Positions 1 to 15,400 are shown, counted from the stretch's first letter. The stretch is 64,000 nucleotides of DNA from Ciona savignyi (GCA_000149265.1 CH003412.1:534575-598574); one strand, 5' to 3'. Program-made: numbers and translations. Notes: generated from the letters alone by a model not told the origin.

Positions 1-2116
1 ATTCAAAACACTCAGGACTAAACAGTAAAGAAAGCTAAAAAAACATTTCAGAACAAATAAAACAATATTACTTCCTATCAAAATATACGAATCAAGGGAC
101 TTGCTTTTAAACTAAATGCATAGTTCATAACTGGAAGTAAAAATTAAATCTTAAAACATCAACATATTAGAAATATTTTAAACTCAGCTACACCTGGATA
201 TGTTTTTGGTACACATTTTTAGACAATTTTATTTAAAACAGCAATTTTACCTAATTAGCCGAAGTGAATCTTTTCTAATGTTCAGCAAGCATTTTAAAGC
301 TCGCACTGGTTGGTCACCATTAGAAGCCTGGTACGGAAACTGCAAAATAACACATTTGTTATTTAAAAAGTATCAGTCGTAAGCATTAATAAAAAGCAGT
401 GCACCGACCAACTGAGCAAGTTACTATATCTAACACAAGCACATTGGCAAATCTTTGGATATAAATTCTTTAATATGCTTAAAATATCTTAATTTTTCTG
501 GGTACTTAATGGCACCATAGTGTATCAACCAGACTTGGAACCAGCTCAGTTTACATGTTATTATTACAATTTGTTGTTTTTAGACATTTGATTCAATTTT
601 GAGATTTAGGGCGCATTTTAGTTTCATGGTGCGTAGATACGACATAGATTGCAGACAGGTGCACTAACACTAATGCAGATACCAATGGCATCATGTAAGT
701 GTAATAATTAACCCATTTTAAAGGCTTTGCTCCAAGCCCTTAATTAACACCTTCAACACCAATATTAAATAATTTATAGACAACCAACCGTTTGAGGCCT
801 TGGTCCGAGCAGATTTAGATCTGTATTCTCACCGAACAAATAAGCTTCCGGTTGTACAATGTCAAACTTTTTGCCACCCATGAAAAAGTGGGGTCCGAAG
901 TAGGAACCTACAATTATTTTAGTTTTACTGGTCATTATGGGTAAAAAGCTTGGGTGTTATACCTAATATAATAGGAGCCTTTTTGGATAATTATTTGGTG
1001 TGGGCTAGAGTAGTGATACAGCTTTTTTACCCATATTCATGCCATAACTACAATACCGACTTTTTACATTCTGTGATAAAATTAAAATCCTGAAATATGT
1101 CTAACATATTGCCAATCCAAAGTACTGAATTAAATGAACAAAGTAACATTTCCGAAACCATACCATATTCCCTACAGTATATCCATCGCATCATACAGTG
1201 CTTAGATTATTGGCAAAGAGTAATAATGATGAATTTGTTATATGTTAAATGTCAGGTGAAAAGAAAAACTTATTTGCTCTTTAAAAAACACAAATATTAT
1301 TCTACTTTAATAATTAAGTATATTAATTTTAAATATACCTGATTTTGGTGGAAAATAATATGGTAAGTTGTACGTTTCGTCAATTTGTTCCACTGTTGTG
1401 GTATTTCTTCCCCACAGATTACCCATTTTCAAGTTGGCGATTGACTTTTGAGAGAAATAATCCGTATCAATTTCAATATAATATCATAATAATACACGAC
1501 AATCTACATCACCGCTCTATCCTAAGCTGATTGACTGGTAATTCTGTAGGCCTATAAATAAACAAAAATAAGGGGTTGTAAGTTTATTAAATTTATAAAT
1601 ATATACCGGTTTAATTTAAAGATGCCAACACAGTTTAGTTATCAAATCAATTTAATACTTTAATATAATATTTAGCTTTTTGAAACAAAACGTTTTAATC
1701 ATGTTTTTATTTGACAAACTGACTGCAACTACTTTGTTTTTCGTGTGTAATTATTAAACGAGCTTAAAAGTTTTATTAATTAAACTATTACATAAATTAG
1801 ATATTTATTTATTACAGTAAAATAGAAAGAATTTATCAACGATTTAAAATTAATTCTCATGCTGGTGCACTTTTATATAATTGACAATTGACGATTGTAG
1901 AAAATTTTACACGCCCCATGTCAATGGTGTAACACACCACATTGTTTGTTATTATTTCTTTGCAACGTTTTCTTAATTGTTAGCTGGGATTTAAATTTGT
2001 GACGCATTGCATGAAGTTGTTTGTGTGTTTTTTTTCTATGTTGGTCACATTGTGGAACTTCTTTATCTAAGTGTCTTTGGTCGATGTATTCAAGGTACGG
2101 CAGTTTTGTGTTTTAC

Positions 2117-2312
2117 GGTACTTCTAAATACTTGAATCGCTTGGATCGCTTACTATACTTCGTAATTACAAAAGGCTTGATATTAATGTTAGGGTTGAGG
2201 TTAAAGTTTGTTCTGGGGTTGAGATTAGTGTTTGGAACAGGGTTAAAATTACTTCCCATAGCAATCTAAGTGATCCAAGCGCTCCAAGCGGCCCTGTAGT
2301 ATTTAGAGGCAC
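2117..2312. repeat. Small inverted-repeat element (MITE-like), copy 1
   Basis: The left end reads GGTACTTCTAAATACT and the reverse complement of the right end reads GGTGCCTCTAAATACTAC. Both continue into a shared CGCTTGGATC-type block, so the whole is an imperfect inverted repeat of about 196 bases. A related copy in opposite orientation lies at 2634-2857. No target duplication is clear, so the transposon class is unknown. Confidence 0.5.
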
Positions 2313-2475
2313 CCTGTGTTTCATGCCTGATGCCTTTTTTTTTTCTTACGAATTCACGTCACATATAACTAATTTGCAAGCAGAGGGGCATAACATCACA
2401 CTATTCTTAGGGACAGAGGGGGGAGGGTACTTTCGTCATTAACTTAAGCAACACGGTGTAAGGGTATATGTATAT

Positions 2476-2521
2476 CATGAACGGGACTAGTTATATTTTG
2501 ATATACCTAGACCCGTTCATG
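2476..2521. other. Strong inverted repeat / hairpin
   Basis: The left arm CATGAACGGGACTAG (2476-2490) and the right arm CTAGACCCGTTCATG (2507-2521) are complementary over 15 bases with a single A-A mismatch, around a 16-base AT-rich loop. No flanking gene explains it. Confidence 0.6.
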
Positions 2522-2633
2522 TTATAAACTGTCCCGCATAAGTTCAACAACGTAATATACCGTTTCGCTCAAGTAGTGACAAAAATACTTTGTCACGTTA
2601 ATGATATAATGTGTTGGGATTTCTCTAATTACC

Positions 2634-2857
2634 GGTACTACAAAATCGCTAGGACCCTACTGGAAAACTTTATATTTGAAAGTTTTAATTAAAAATTATA
2701 CATCTTTGTTTGTGGTGGCACAAATTAGTATTACTGGTAGGGCCCTAACATTAATATCATAATCTTCATTTTAGTGAGAAGTTTCCCTTTTTTATTTTCC
2801 TCCATGGCTGTTGTAAATACGAAGTGTAGTAGGCGATCCTGTAGTAATTAGAGGTAC
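2634..2857. repeat. Small inverted-repeat element (MITE-like), copy 2
   Basis: The ends resemble copy 1 at 2117-2312 (right end reverse complement GGTACCTCTAATTACTACAG), and the internal block CCCTAACATTAATATC is the reverse complement of GATATTAATGTTAGGG in copy 1. This shows that the two are diverged family members in opposite orientation. Confidence 0.45.
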
Positions 2858-3227
2858 TGAATGTGTTATTCTGTGCTGCTCATCCTGCCCGCCGTTCCGT
2901 AGATTAGTAAAGCCCGATATTACACAGTTACGAATTTAAATAGTCCAAAATTTAAATAAAAGACAACACTGTCTTCCCTAATGCACAAGCCTATACCTTT
3001 TAAAATTAGTTATACCTACCAATATTTTTGTTGTTTTTTAGGAAGATTTATGTTGTTTTTGGGAAGATTTACACACTTAAACTATAGCAAAAGATAATAA
3101 AAAAAAATGACGGTCTTTATAGCATGTAAAAAATATATAAAAATAAAACAATTTGTACTATCCATGGGTGACAACCACATCATTTCATGACTTGGGAAAT
3201 ATCTTATCTCTACCTGCATGGCTATTT

Positions 3228-3482
3228 AAAGGATAGGATAGGATAGGATAATTATCTTTATCCCAGTGAATGGGAAAACCAAGGAGGTTAACACACGGAC
3301 AATCGTCAGATCACCTTGCGCCCATCGTCGGGTTACCGGAGCTATTGCAGTGTGTTGTATATGATAAACATGTTCCTTTAATTTGGTAGAACCCATTAAT
3401 CTTCTGGGTTCAGGCAATGTCCGTAAAGTGCCTTCCCCAAGGACACAACCGACTAGCTAGCGACCAGTTTCGCACCTTCAAC
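3228..3482 (-). repeat. SINE-2 copy (tRNA-like, pentamer tail)
   Basis: This is a reverse-oriented copy of the second dispersed family in the window (best forward copy at 57273-57563). Its 3' tail shows on the plus strand as (GGATA)n at about 3232-3250. Family blocks for the conserved 'aggcactt...gacattgcc' and 'gtaatctgacgattg' segments are recognisable. Confidence 0.75.
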
Positions 3483-3510
3483 CTGAAGAGATTTAAACCA
3501 CCCATTTTAA

Positions 3511-3524
3511 TGATTTGTTTACAG
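3511..3524 (+). other. Candidate 5' splice-leader or UTR acceptor of DIS3L2
   Basis: A splice-acceptor-like TGATTTGTTTACAG ends 31 bases before the first ATG of the DIS3L2-like gene, with no coding sequence between. Ascidians trans-splice a short leader onto many mRNAs, so this may be a trans-splice acceptor. A conventional 5'UTR intron is equally possible. Confidence 0.4.
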
Positions 3525-3555
3525 GTTTCGGTGTATTGTTTCTAATACTTTAAAG

Positions 3556-6500
3556 ATGAATTCTTCTAGTGCACTCATTACAAGTCCAAATGCTCAAAGT
3601 TCGTCAAGCCAGTCTACGCATAAAAGGTATATATATATTTATACACAGTATAATTATTAATTAAATTTTTACAAAGATTAAATTAGAGGAATGGTAATTG
3701 CACTTATCTTGAATTCGCTTTTATTTCTGTTTTTAAATTAGTAATTTTCTAACTTCTAAAAATAATTACGGTCCTGCACTTTGGTAAAAAGACTAATTTC
3801 ACAGAAGACCAAGGCATCGGAATCATAAAAGTGAAAATCAGCGAGATTTTCAAAAGGGTGAGTTCAAACAGCACCATACATGGCCAAGTGGGGAACACTG
3901 TGTTGTGCAGTTCTTCCATCTTCCTTCTCAGAAGTTAAACATTCAAAATTTGACTCAAGATATGGGCACTGTGAACAACTCCACTGTGATTACCACTGGA
4001 AACAGACAAATTGTAAGAAGTTTTTTCGTTGCTATCTAAGTCTAAATGTACAAAATTATTTTAAACATACTTTTACAACTTTATTCTCACCCACCATACC
4101 TTCATTAACCAAGTTCTCCTTTAAGTTTTTAAAACACAGTTCAGTTTAACATTATCACACAAACCAATCTATGGATAATCCCCAATAAGCAAAAAGCTTA
4201 AATTAAAAGCTATCAGACAGTACTAGCTAAAACAGCTATATATATTTATTTACAATGTGCATCAACAAATAGATGTAAGGTCTCAAAAATCTATCACAGC
4301 TAGATAGTAGTGGAAAAAGAGGTATTTGTATTTACAAGCGGCATGAATATGAATATCTGAGCTTGGGTATTATAACCATTGTTTCTTTCAGACGAAAATC
4401 GAAATGAAAAATTCTGAAGAAGCAGAAGCTTTATGGAAGAAATACCAAAAACAGCCGATCTCTGGTGTCACTACATCTCCTGATAACTTTAAGGTTGGAA
4501 AATATCACAACAGTTTTTGTTTGCGATGTTTTAAATGTGGATGTTCTCCACACATATCTATTACCTTCATTTTCCATATCAAGTCGTATGTTTTTTTGGA
4601 AAACCTGACATTCACCCAATTTATCCTTATGAAATGTTGATATTAGGCTTTTCAACCAACAAATAAAAGTTGCTGTTACCATCTACATCCAGTGTAACAG
4701 TATATAATGAAAAAAATGTATACAATAAACTTAATTTCAGGTGCTAAATGATTCAAATCAGAAATTGGCTTCAACGTGTATTACTTATTACACCTATAGT
4801 TTTTAACATTTTGATATTTTCTTCAGAAACTGAAATCCAAAAACTGGAAACCGTACTTCGATGATTATTTATCACCAGAAGAAATCGAGCAAGGAATCGC
4901 AAATGGGCAACTTATCAAAGCAGCTCTTCGAATCAATGCAAAGAAGTTTACTCATGCGTTTATAACTGACACGGTTGGTATATACAACTAATTTGTTTTT
5001 TTTATTATATTAGTATGTTTAACGCAGAGGTGTATGATTATTTGATATTATCAACTCTAAAATGCTACAGACGCTCCTACAATAAGATCTTTGTATAGAG
5101 ATTTGTGTCTTTTAATTACTTTTCTATTTTTGTATTTTTATTGTAAAATAACTAAGTTTCAACAGCCATATTCATTTGTTCCTTTGTTTCTGCCACAGGA
5201 AGGCCATGACATACTAATTGATGGGTTTAAAGACCGGAACAGAGCTTTACAGGGAGATGTAGTGGCGGTTAGGATCAAAGATAAAAAACATTGGATTGTA
5301 AGTAGTACGTTTAATCTTTAAATCAACCAACAGTAATTGTATTATATTTGAGTATTTTTCATATCTTTTACAGTAAAGAAAATACAATATTATTATACTA
5401 TTGACGAAAAACTGGAAACAGTAGTTTAAACGTATGTCAATATAAAATTACACAATTCAATGTCATGGTGGGTAAAGTCAGACATACCTTATATATTTTC
5501 TTTGGTTGCCGTTGGCATTGATCTCACAGAAAAAAAAAACAGAATGCAAGAAAGAACTGGAAATTTTTGTTGTAGTTGGAACATAATTAATCTTGAAGTT
5601 ACTACTGGTTCCAAGATTAATTTAAATCTGCCCACATTTACGAAAAGAATTGAATTAAAAAAAATAATAATGTAAAAGCCTTAAAACACAAGTAAAATAC
5701 AAAAGTCCACAATTAAATTATCGATAATCATAAAATTTATTTGGGAATTGGTTTTAATAACAACTGTTTTCAAATACCAATTTTTTAACGTTAAAATCTG
5801 TAAGTAATCTATATTTACAAAGCATAATGAATGGAGTTGTAAGATATTCTGAACAAAAAATCTTAAAAGACAGAATAATAATTTTTTTTAGCTTAATGAG
5901 ACATTTAGGAAACTTCTCATTTAATTCTCATTAGGATAATTTTTATTTTTGCTTTATGTTTTTTGCTTGAACAATCTATATATTAAACTAAGAATATTTG
6001 TTATTGCAATGTATAGCATTTAAACACAACAGCATAACAGAGAGTATGTAAAGTATTCTTTACCATAGTATTGCAGGTAACAATAACACAAGTTTACTCG
6101 AAAACGATTAAATATTTACAACCGTTATGTTTTTCCCAGATGGGCGCTTCTGATTTGTCTCAAGAGCTGGGAAATATGTCAGTTGAAAATTCAAATTCTG
6201 AAAATGGTCTGTCCCCGAATGTTAATTCCCCTTCAGGTCAGAACCCCAATTATGTTCCACTTTACTCTTAGCCAATGATACTAAAAAAATGTTTGCATAG
6301 CAATATTATTTGTTTCGCGTTGTTTAAAAATTCCATCAAAAGTTTTTCCTTTATCAAATTCTTAAAATTGAATGATTTTCTGCTTTAGTGGTATTGACCT
6401 TAATGCCTTTTTTATACCGAAGATTACGTGGATATTTTTGTCAATTGGCAGTTTTTTTAAAAACACTATATTTAAAGTATGTTTTTGCAAATTAACCTTG

Positions 6501-9464
6501 GCAGTTTATAAGTATTTTTGCAAATTGTGTATATGTGTAAGGTCACAAATTTTCATCAAGATGTTCAAACATTATCCTGTAAAATGGTTAAAATATGAGG
6601 CATGCAATGCTAGCAATTGTTCAGTAAATCTGGTAGGCCTATAGAATCTTTCTATTTGAATATAGGACTGAAGATGCAATTTGGGTGACATATATATATA
6701 TATAAAATTATATAGATATATCATTTTTTTAACTTTTATAAGGTACTAAAAATACCTTTAGATTGGCTAAATTAAAACAATGCTATAGTGATTTTTTCTT
6801 TCATTTACTGAAGTTTTGTATTACAAAAGTGTGTACAGTAGCATGGTTGCTATCAAAGCAGGAGGCCGATTTGTAATCAGCCTTAACACATTGCTTTTCT
6901 TGTATTGCTAATTGCAAATACCTTTGGTTTAATATTTTACAGCGCACAAATTCCGAAACACAAGAAAAACTGCCGCTGTTGTGGGAATTGTTGAAAAGAA
7001 ACATCGCCAGGTTGTGACTGGCTATCTACGACTGGACAAAGCAAATGTATGTGCTTTTTATCTTTACCAAAGAATAGCATACAAGACTAATTCATCTGCA
7101 GTGTAATAAGTTTTGGCCAAGTAAATAAGTAAAACCCCCAGGATTTACTTTTAAAATATTGATTTAATCCCACTTTTTTTAAGCTATGTAGAAGTTAGTA
7201 CCAGTGTGTACCGTTTATACTGGTTTTATGTGGTTATGATCTTACAATTCCATTTACTCTGCTTAATTATTTTTTTTTGCCTAAAATATTTGGATAAAGC
7301 ATAGAATGTTCTTGGAAAATCCCAGACAGTGGGAAAATGCAGAGTTGTGTGTGCTGGCAATTGTCAGGTTACCAGAGATATTGCAGCATGTTGTGTATGA
7401 TTGCGTCACTCCTTTAAGTTTAATAAAACCACTGATTTACCAGGTTTGAATAATGTCTGCATAATTGCCCAATGTCACACAAGCTGTCAATCAGTTTTAA
7501 TCCTACAACATTTGGTTGGTAGTCGACACATTAACCCGCCCAGCAATTCAACCGGACAAAAATTGTTAAAAATCACTTTATAGGCCAACGACAACCATGT
7601 AACATTGGAGTCGGTGTCAAGAAATGGCCAAAATATGTTGATTCCAAAGGATTCAGTCATGAAAGAAAGAGCGAAACAAGATATTTCAAAAGTTCTGTTT
7701 GTAGGAAGGATAATCCGATGGGATACCGCATGTCCTTTACCTCTTGGGTGAGAGATTTATTTAAAACCTGTGCTCAGTGCTGGAAAAAGATGGTTTGCAA
7801 ATTTGCAATACTTTATACATAGACAGTTACAGTAAAACACAAACAACATAATGGTCAAAATAAAACATTTGAAGGAGTCCTGTTGTGAAACAGACCAACG
7901 TTACTCCTTTGACTGTTTTATTTTAATTAAAAAATTAATTACAATTTTAGAGTTTGTAATTGTGTTTTGTAATTAATCTGTAATTCTTCTATTAGAGAAT
8001 TTTTTGTATTCACACACTTTGTTGAATCAGTGTACATACTCTTTGTGAACCTAATTATTTATTAATTGCATACATCTCGCAGTGAATTGGTTCAAAGTAT
8101 CGGCGAAATCGGACAAATTGAGCCGGAAACAACCCGGATACTTATCGACCACGATGTTGATTTTTCTGAGTTTTCCGCTGCTGTTAACCACTGCCTGCCA
8201 TCTAACCTGCCTTGGACGATTCCACAAGTAAAGCTAGATTTACGCTAATTCGTGGTTGGGTGTAGTTCTTAGTTTGCTTTATTTCACCAGAAATCACACC
8301 TCGATGGCCCACGCCTAGCCTGTAATTTTTTATGTTCGTTTTGGAGCAATTTCCAAGATTCTTAAGTGATACAATTTCATTAATTATGCTTTGGCATTTT
8401 TCGTTACCACAGGGATGTGTTATGTCACAGACAGAATGCGCCCAATTGTAAACACTTCTGTTTTAAAACTTAAGCCAAGTCACGCTTTACTCAGACTCAG
8501 TGTAGACAGGGCTTAAACTTTACATTTTCAAAAATAATGAAATTAACCCTCATAAAAAAAATAAGTATTGTCTTTAGCAAAAAAGTCTATAACCTGATTG
8601 TAATTAATAAGTGCAGTTTAGGGTATACTTAGATTTGATTAAAAATGAGGGTAGGTGGATTTGTTAAAACTTAAAAGACATGATTTTATTTTAACAAGCA
8701 TCATATTTTTAGACAGAAAGAGCGAAGAGACGGGATTATACACAGGAATGCATCTTTTCTATCGATCCGGCCACCGCGCGTGATTTGGATGACGCTCTGC
8801 ACTGTAACCGACTGGCCAATGGTACATTTTGATTGTTGAAAAGCCACCTTGTAGGGGCTTTTGGACTCTTAAATCTATATACAAAACAGGGTATTTAGAA
8901 AACAGAATTGTTACAAGACAGACTCAGCAAAAACATATTAATTAGATGGCAAAGCTGTACACACAATTAAAAAATATGTTTCGTAATTGTATATTACCCT
9001 GAAGAAAACCCTTCGTCCCTTCCCTAAAAAATTTAAGTGGTGTGTACTAAGAAAGTTGGAAATGTTTGTTTATTTGAAACCCATTTACTTTACGTATTCT
9101 TGTTTTTTGGGGTAAATATTCAAGTTTTCTGAATTTACAGTTTTAAATTATGAAGCTTTAATTTTCTGTGGTTTTCACAGGCACATACGAGATTGGTGTC
9201 CATATTGCTGACGTGAGCTACTTTGTGCACCCGGGCACTGAACTAGACAAAGTGGCGGGCCAGCGGTGCACGTCAGTCTACCTCGTGCAACGCGTGATTC
9301 CCATGCTCCCTCGACTGCTATGTGAGGAACTCTGCAGTTTGAACCCAGGACAGGAACGTCTCGCTTTTTCAGTCGTGTGGAATATAACAGAAGAAGGAAA
9401 AGTAAGACAATGTTAAGAAACTTCAAAAAAAGTTTTTTTTATATGCCTGCAGTGAAATACTGCA

Positions 9465-9495
<31 letters not shown>

Positions 9496-12400
9496 TCTTA
9501 TTATCTTATATAGGGTATATATACAATATATATTTATATAAATTTTTAAGTTGTAGGATATAGACATATAAATGGATTTGGATATATAGATGTGCTATTA
9601 TCATACAACTTAAAGATGTATATGTATATACTATATACAAACTTCTATATCTATTATTTATTTAACATGAAAATATACATGTATTTGACACCAAGTTTCA
9701 GATTAACCTCAGCCATAATCATAATCATTTTTCCAAAAATTTTTAGTATTTTAGCTTTCAATGGTATAACATGGTAAACTATTTAAATTGCTATAAATTA
9801 TAAATTGTTTTTTCTAGATCCTGTCCCAGTGGTTCGGTCGCAGTATAATTCGTTCGTGCACAAAGTTCAGTTACGACCACGCCCAATCCTTTATCGACAA
9901 CCCACAACGCGATTTCACCCACCCAGAATCTGCCCCCGCCGAAAATGAGTTCCCAGAAATTACTGGCTCATTTAATTTAAATGAAATAAAAACCAAAGTC
10001 TTCGATTTGTTTAAGGTAATTGGAATACATTTTTGTTTCGTTTTATGTGATAAATAATTTTTTTTTTTTAACTACACTTTACAATTTACAAAAGTATGCA
10101 AATGAAACAAGAAGAATCAACTTCAATTTTCTCAAACCAAACTTATTTATCTTTCTGTAACCCATCACCATCCAATGAGTTAAGCAATGCAATTTGTTTT
10201 GTTTTAGTAAACTTAGTGCAGGATGACATACCGCTAATATTAATCAAAATGAAAATTAAACCTACAAAATGTATTATGTATACTCTTCTTAAAATTACTC
10301 CACAAACATTTTAAGGTTAGAATGCAACAAGATATTTATTTTATACCCGTCAATAAATATAGCCAGAGGCATTAATACACAGGAAATCATAGGATTACCT
10401 TACGCCCACCGTTGGCTTAATGCAGCTGTTGCACTCTGTTGTATAAGAATGAGATGTTTATTCAGTTTAAGTTCCACCTATTAATCCACTGGTTTAAGGC
10501 GATGTCTTCTAAGTTTATAATCCAATGTCACAACCGACTAGCCAAATACAAGGTTCGATACTGTAACCATTCAGCTAAAAAGTGCCGTACTAATCCACCA
10601 AGCTATTACTGTTCATTCTTAATTTGCATAATGTAAGTTTAACGACCACATCATTTTTTTAGTTCTGCCGTGTTTATTCACTGACGTATTTTAACTACTG
10701 TAGTTTTGCCATTTTATCCTGCCTCCTTAACTTAAAATATTTATGCCATTTTTGTAATGTAATGAAAAGCAAAAAAAGAATCTGAACTTAACTATTTCAC
10801 TTTCCAAGGTCAGTCAAAACCTGCGTAAGCAACGAATGGATAGTGGAGCATTAAGACTTGACCAGGTTAAATTGTCCTACACCCTCAATTCTGAAACTGG
10901 AATGCCAAATGGTTGTTTCACATATGAATACAGGAAAAGTAACGAGTAAGTTTTTGTTGTTGAACTGAAAAAAACAAGTCTTTAAAATAACCTACTTTTT
11001 AATAAACTGTTTTAATTTAGTAGCATTGCTTATTGTTGGTTTGTATACCATCGGGCAATATTATTGTGGACCAGACTAACAAAACATTTATTGTAAAAAA
11101 TATTGTCTTTTGCTAATAAATGTCTTCTTCAGGTTAATCGAAGAGTTCATGTTACTGGCGAACATGGCTGTAGCTCATAAACTGTACAAGAGCATACCCA
11201 CCCATGCATTCTTACGATCCCATCCAGAACCTAAAGAGGTAACAGATTTTCTACGATTATCTTCAAATCTTTAAATGTAATCATTTTTTACGAACCCCAA
11301 ATTGTACAATCTTATTATGAAGGAATTATTGTTGTTTGCAATTAAGTTGTCCCTCATCTTTCTTTTTGTCATTATAATAAAAAAAAATAACAAGCCATTA
11401 ATATCAATGTTATTAAACCAGATACACAACCAATAGCTTTCTTAGAATCACATTTATAAAATCCTTATTAAAAATTCCGTAACAAAGCTACATTTGTAAG
11501 AGAAAGAAAATGTCAAACACAGGGACAACTTATAAATATAAAAAGTAACAAAATAAACCATAAAAAACAAAACTGCCGTAATGCAGATACAAATGTTTTA
11601 CTTATTGGGACTGATTTTTCTGACCTTACATTGTAGAACTTTTCACAAATTTCTTTTTTTCCAGGAAATGCTGCAGGACTTTGTGAGTACATGTCGCGCG
11701 ATTGGTTTCGATATTGATTCCAGCTCTTCAGAATCATTGGCGGTAAGTGTGCTTATTGATACGTATGATTATCTTACAATTAAGTGTGGAATGTGAACCT
11801 GAAATAAGATAAAATAATTAAGACTTGTTTCCACCACAGTCAATACAACTGATTTTGCTTTTATGTGATATGTTATAAACAAGTTTTAATGTAGGTTTTA
11901 TATGAAGGCAAAATTAAAAAAAATATATTAAAATGATTTAAGCAAAGCATTTAGCTAACCATTTAATAAAATTTTATGAAGTACCCGATATCTTTTAATA
12001 CCAGTAAACATGATTTTGCAAGATAGCTTACTTTTACTCTTTGACTTATTACCAATATCCGCTATTTTCCCAAAAAAATAGATTTCTTTTTTTTCAGGAA
12101 TCATTGAGAACTGCACCTGGTGATGACGATCTTGCGAAATACAGGAAACAAGCTTTGTTTTTGCTCGCTATTAAACCTCAACAGGTAAGCATTTAATCTT
12201 TTCTACACTTAGAACTAGTGAGGCATGTTTGGGGTTTTAAAATTCTTTATTATATCGCCCGGAAATAAAATAAAAATATGTTTGTAATTTGTAAATTTCT
12301 AATAGCAATGTTTATGGTTTGCAATGCCTGAAAACGCCATAGAAAAGATATACCCTTTAATCCTGTATTTTTGTTGTTTGTTACCACTGTGACGAAGTTT

Positions 12401-15400
12401 CTTTAGCGATTGCAGCAAGTTAAAAATTGTATGATTTGAATTCTCTGGATTTTTATACCAGGTGTGTTCCATGCTCCCTAGGAACACAACCATGCAGAAT
12501 ATTGGTTAGTGGGAAGTGATCCTACAAACTATATGGCAACACACTTCCATTTTTTGTATCTTTATTTGCTTGTACTTGTACATACTACCCACCGGTATAA
12601 ATGTGCTTATCTGAATATTATTATTTTAGAATAATAATTTTCAAGTGCCCAAAATATACTTTATAAGGGCAAACAAAAACATTTTTTGTACTTACTTCAT
12701 TAAGAAAAATAAACATGCATCACTGTTAACTTATAAAATCATTCCCTTTTTTAAATTATATTAATTAATCTTATTTTTCACTAATATAAGCACTAAATTA
12801 ATATAATAAAACATAGTATTTCCTAGTCCAGGTATCAAAAACCTTTTGTACTTACAGAGCCATTTATTTTAACCAATATTCCACAAAATGCAAAACTTAT
12901 AATAATTTTGCAATAAAAGAAAAACAATGCTATGTTTGCAACATTGCGAGTGTTCTAGCGACCGCTTAATTATTAAACTTCTTAAGTTCTTGTTACAGTA
13001 GCAATAAAATTTATAACAGCCGTATCAGGAGATAAAAGAGCCACATGCGGCTGCAGATCCGTAGGTTGCCAACCACTGTTCTAGTTAAAATAATTATTCT
13101 TTATTCTGTCATGCATACCACCTACCTTGCAGCATCTACATTCACATACCTACTGTTCCAGCTAGCCACGTACATATGTGCTGGATCGGTCAAGGATGAG
13201 TCAAAGTATCATCACTACGCTCTCAATGTACCACTTTACACACATTTCACGTCGCCCATTCGGAGATACGCTGATCTGGTGGTGCACCGACAACTTGCTG
13301 CTATATTAGGTAGGTATCTTGCATGGCTGAATGGATTGTTGTTTGTATGATTGTATCCTTGTGGATAATCTAAATCACTATTAAGGATTTTGCAGGATTG
13401 ATGAGGGATTGAAAAGTTGATTTATTTTTTCATGGGGTGCATTTTACATGCTGTAGGTTTTACATGTGGTGTATTTTACGTGCGGTGTATTTTATGGTGA
13501 GGCCATTTTTTCGTGAGGCGCATTCTTTTGAGAGGAAAATGATGGTGTTTTTTCCGAGCCTGGTCCTTCTGATCTACACGTTTTCTTAATAAAAACGATG
13601 GCACGCATAAAAGTTACCACACTAGAAGCTTATTTTTTACATATTTTAACCGATGTTATCTTGAATGGTTAATGTAAATAAAACTAACCATGTCATACAA
13701 ACCAATTATTCTCCAGGAGAACAAAGTGATGATCAGTCCATGAATTTATCTCCACAAGAGTTGCAGGTCCAGGCCACTTTATGCAATGAACGGAAGAGCA
13801 ATGCAAAACAAGCTCAAGAATTAAGTGTGGATATGTTCTTTAATCTCCTGGTTAATGTAAGTTTTATTCTTTTTTGTCTGTATTTTAACAGCAATGAAAC
13901 TAAAGGGTTGCATCAATTATAAATACCACACTGCAATAGCTCCAGTAACCTGGTGGGGACAAGGTAATCTGATGTTGGCCCATTTGTTAATACTCCCTTT
14001 TGTTTTTCAAAAGTATAACATCCTATCCCATCCATAAAGCTAACAATCTTTATGTAGTGTAATCAACACAACATTTTGGGGGTCAAGATGATGTTCGAAA
14101 TAGGTTTTCTTTCCATTAATGAATAACCTACATCCCAAAAGCACAAGACAAATAATCTACTAATCACATTGTAGTGTTCTAATGCATGTCGTACATTTCC
14201 CAGAACTATGGACCACTAGAAAGCCGTGGTATGGTAATGAATGTCCTCAATCGATCATTCGATGTCCTATCCACTGAGTATGGAATGACAAAACGTGTTT
14301 ATTTGGAAGTAAGTCGTTGTAGTATAACTGCATGATCATTGCTGACTACCTTCTTGTCAGTCGAAGTCTTGATTGGTTAGCGCGTTCCCTTTAGTCTAAC
14401 AGTTATATAATAGAAAACTACTCTAAACTACTCTATATTTTGCCGATTGTGTCTTTGGACACGGCACTTAACAAACATCGGACGGATTTAAATTTTATAC
14501 AACAACCCAAAAAAGCCGTAGTAACGAGACGGTGGACACGAGGTAATGACAATTGATCGTGTGAACATGCTAATTGTATATTCTATTTAGACTATCTTAC
14601 CTGGTTTTAGTTCTTTGCATATCTTCCTAGGCTAGAAACAAATCAGACCTCAACTTTAGTTAATGTACGAAACTGCTCCTAATAACGGAACATCATTAGC
14701 TATTGTTGTTTCTAGAGTGCTTATAAGATGAACAAAATATTAATTTTATTATTTACAGGAACTTCCAATTCTTGCGTTTAAGTGTGAGGAAAAGTTGATA
14801 CCAAATAGCAACATTAAAATCTATGTAAGTTATATACCAATAGCATAAGCATTGCCCAAATTGGTATTAAATTCTATATCTACATCCAGACGCTTAAAAT
14901 AAAGTGGCCACTTGAAGGACAAGAGGTGCCAGAAGTTGCTCAAGGGTAAGTCATCCAAACAATGCATTGAATCAATTATAGTTTTGACAAAGTTAAGTTC
15001 AGAGTAAAGACTTGTTTAGTTACAATGCTGCAAAATGCCCATTATACTGTTGCTGTTGGCTTAATGACCCTATTTAGTTCACTCTTGTGCAAACAAATTA
15101 TGTAATTCGCTCTGTTTCACCTTACTAAATAATGTGACAAAAACTGGGAAAACTAAAAGAAGGGAAAGAGAGAAATAAAGGGGGAAACTTTACAATAAAA
15201 TAAAGACTATGGTTTTGGGGTTACTGTTCAGGTTGGTAATAGGGTTAAGATAAGTGTTTTAGTCAGAGTAAGAATTAGTTTCTCTCATCTTTTTCTCTCT
15301 TAGTCTTGCCGCAGAAATTGCACAATTAAACTAAACCCCCACCGCAGCCACATTCCAAACACTCGTTTTACTTTTGTTCCTTTACCCAATACTTATTTCC

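Larger units (their letters stand above)
1..3555. other. Intergenic region upstream of DIS3L2-like gene
   Basis: I see no convincing gene here on either strand; open frames are short, low-complexity and lack splice-joined partners. It contains two small inverted-repeat elements (near 2117-2312 and 2634-2857), a hairpin at 2476-2521 and a reverse-oriented tRNA-like SINE at 3228-3482. The start of the window may include the distal flank of an upstream gene, but no exon is recognisable. Confidence 0.6.
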
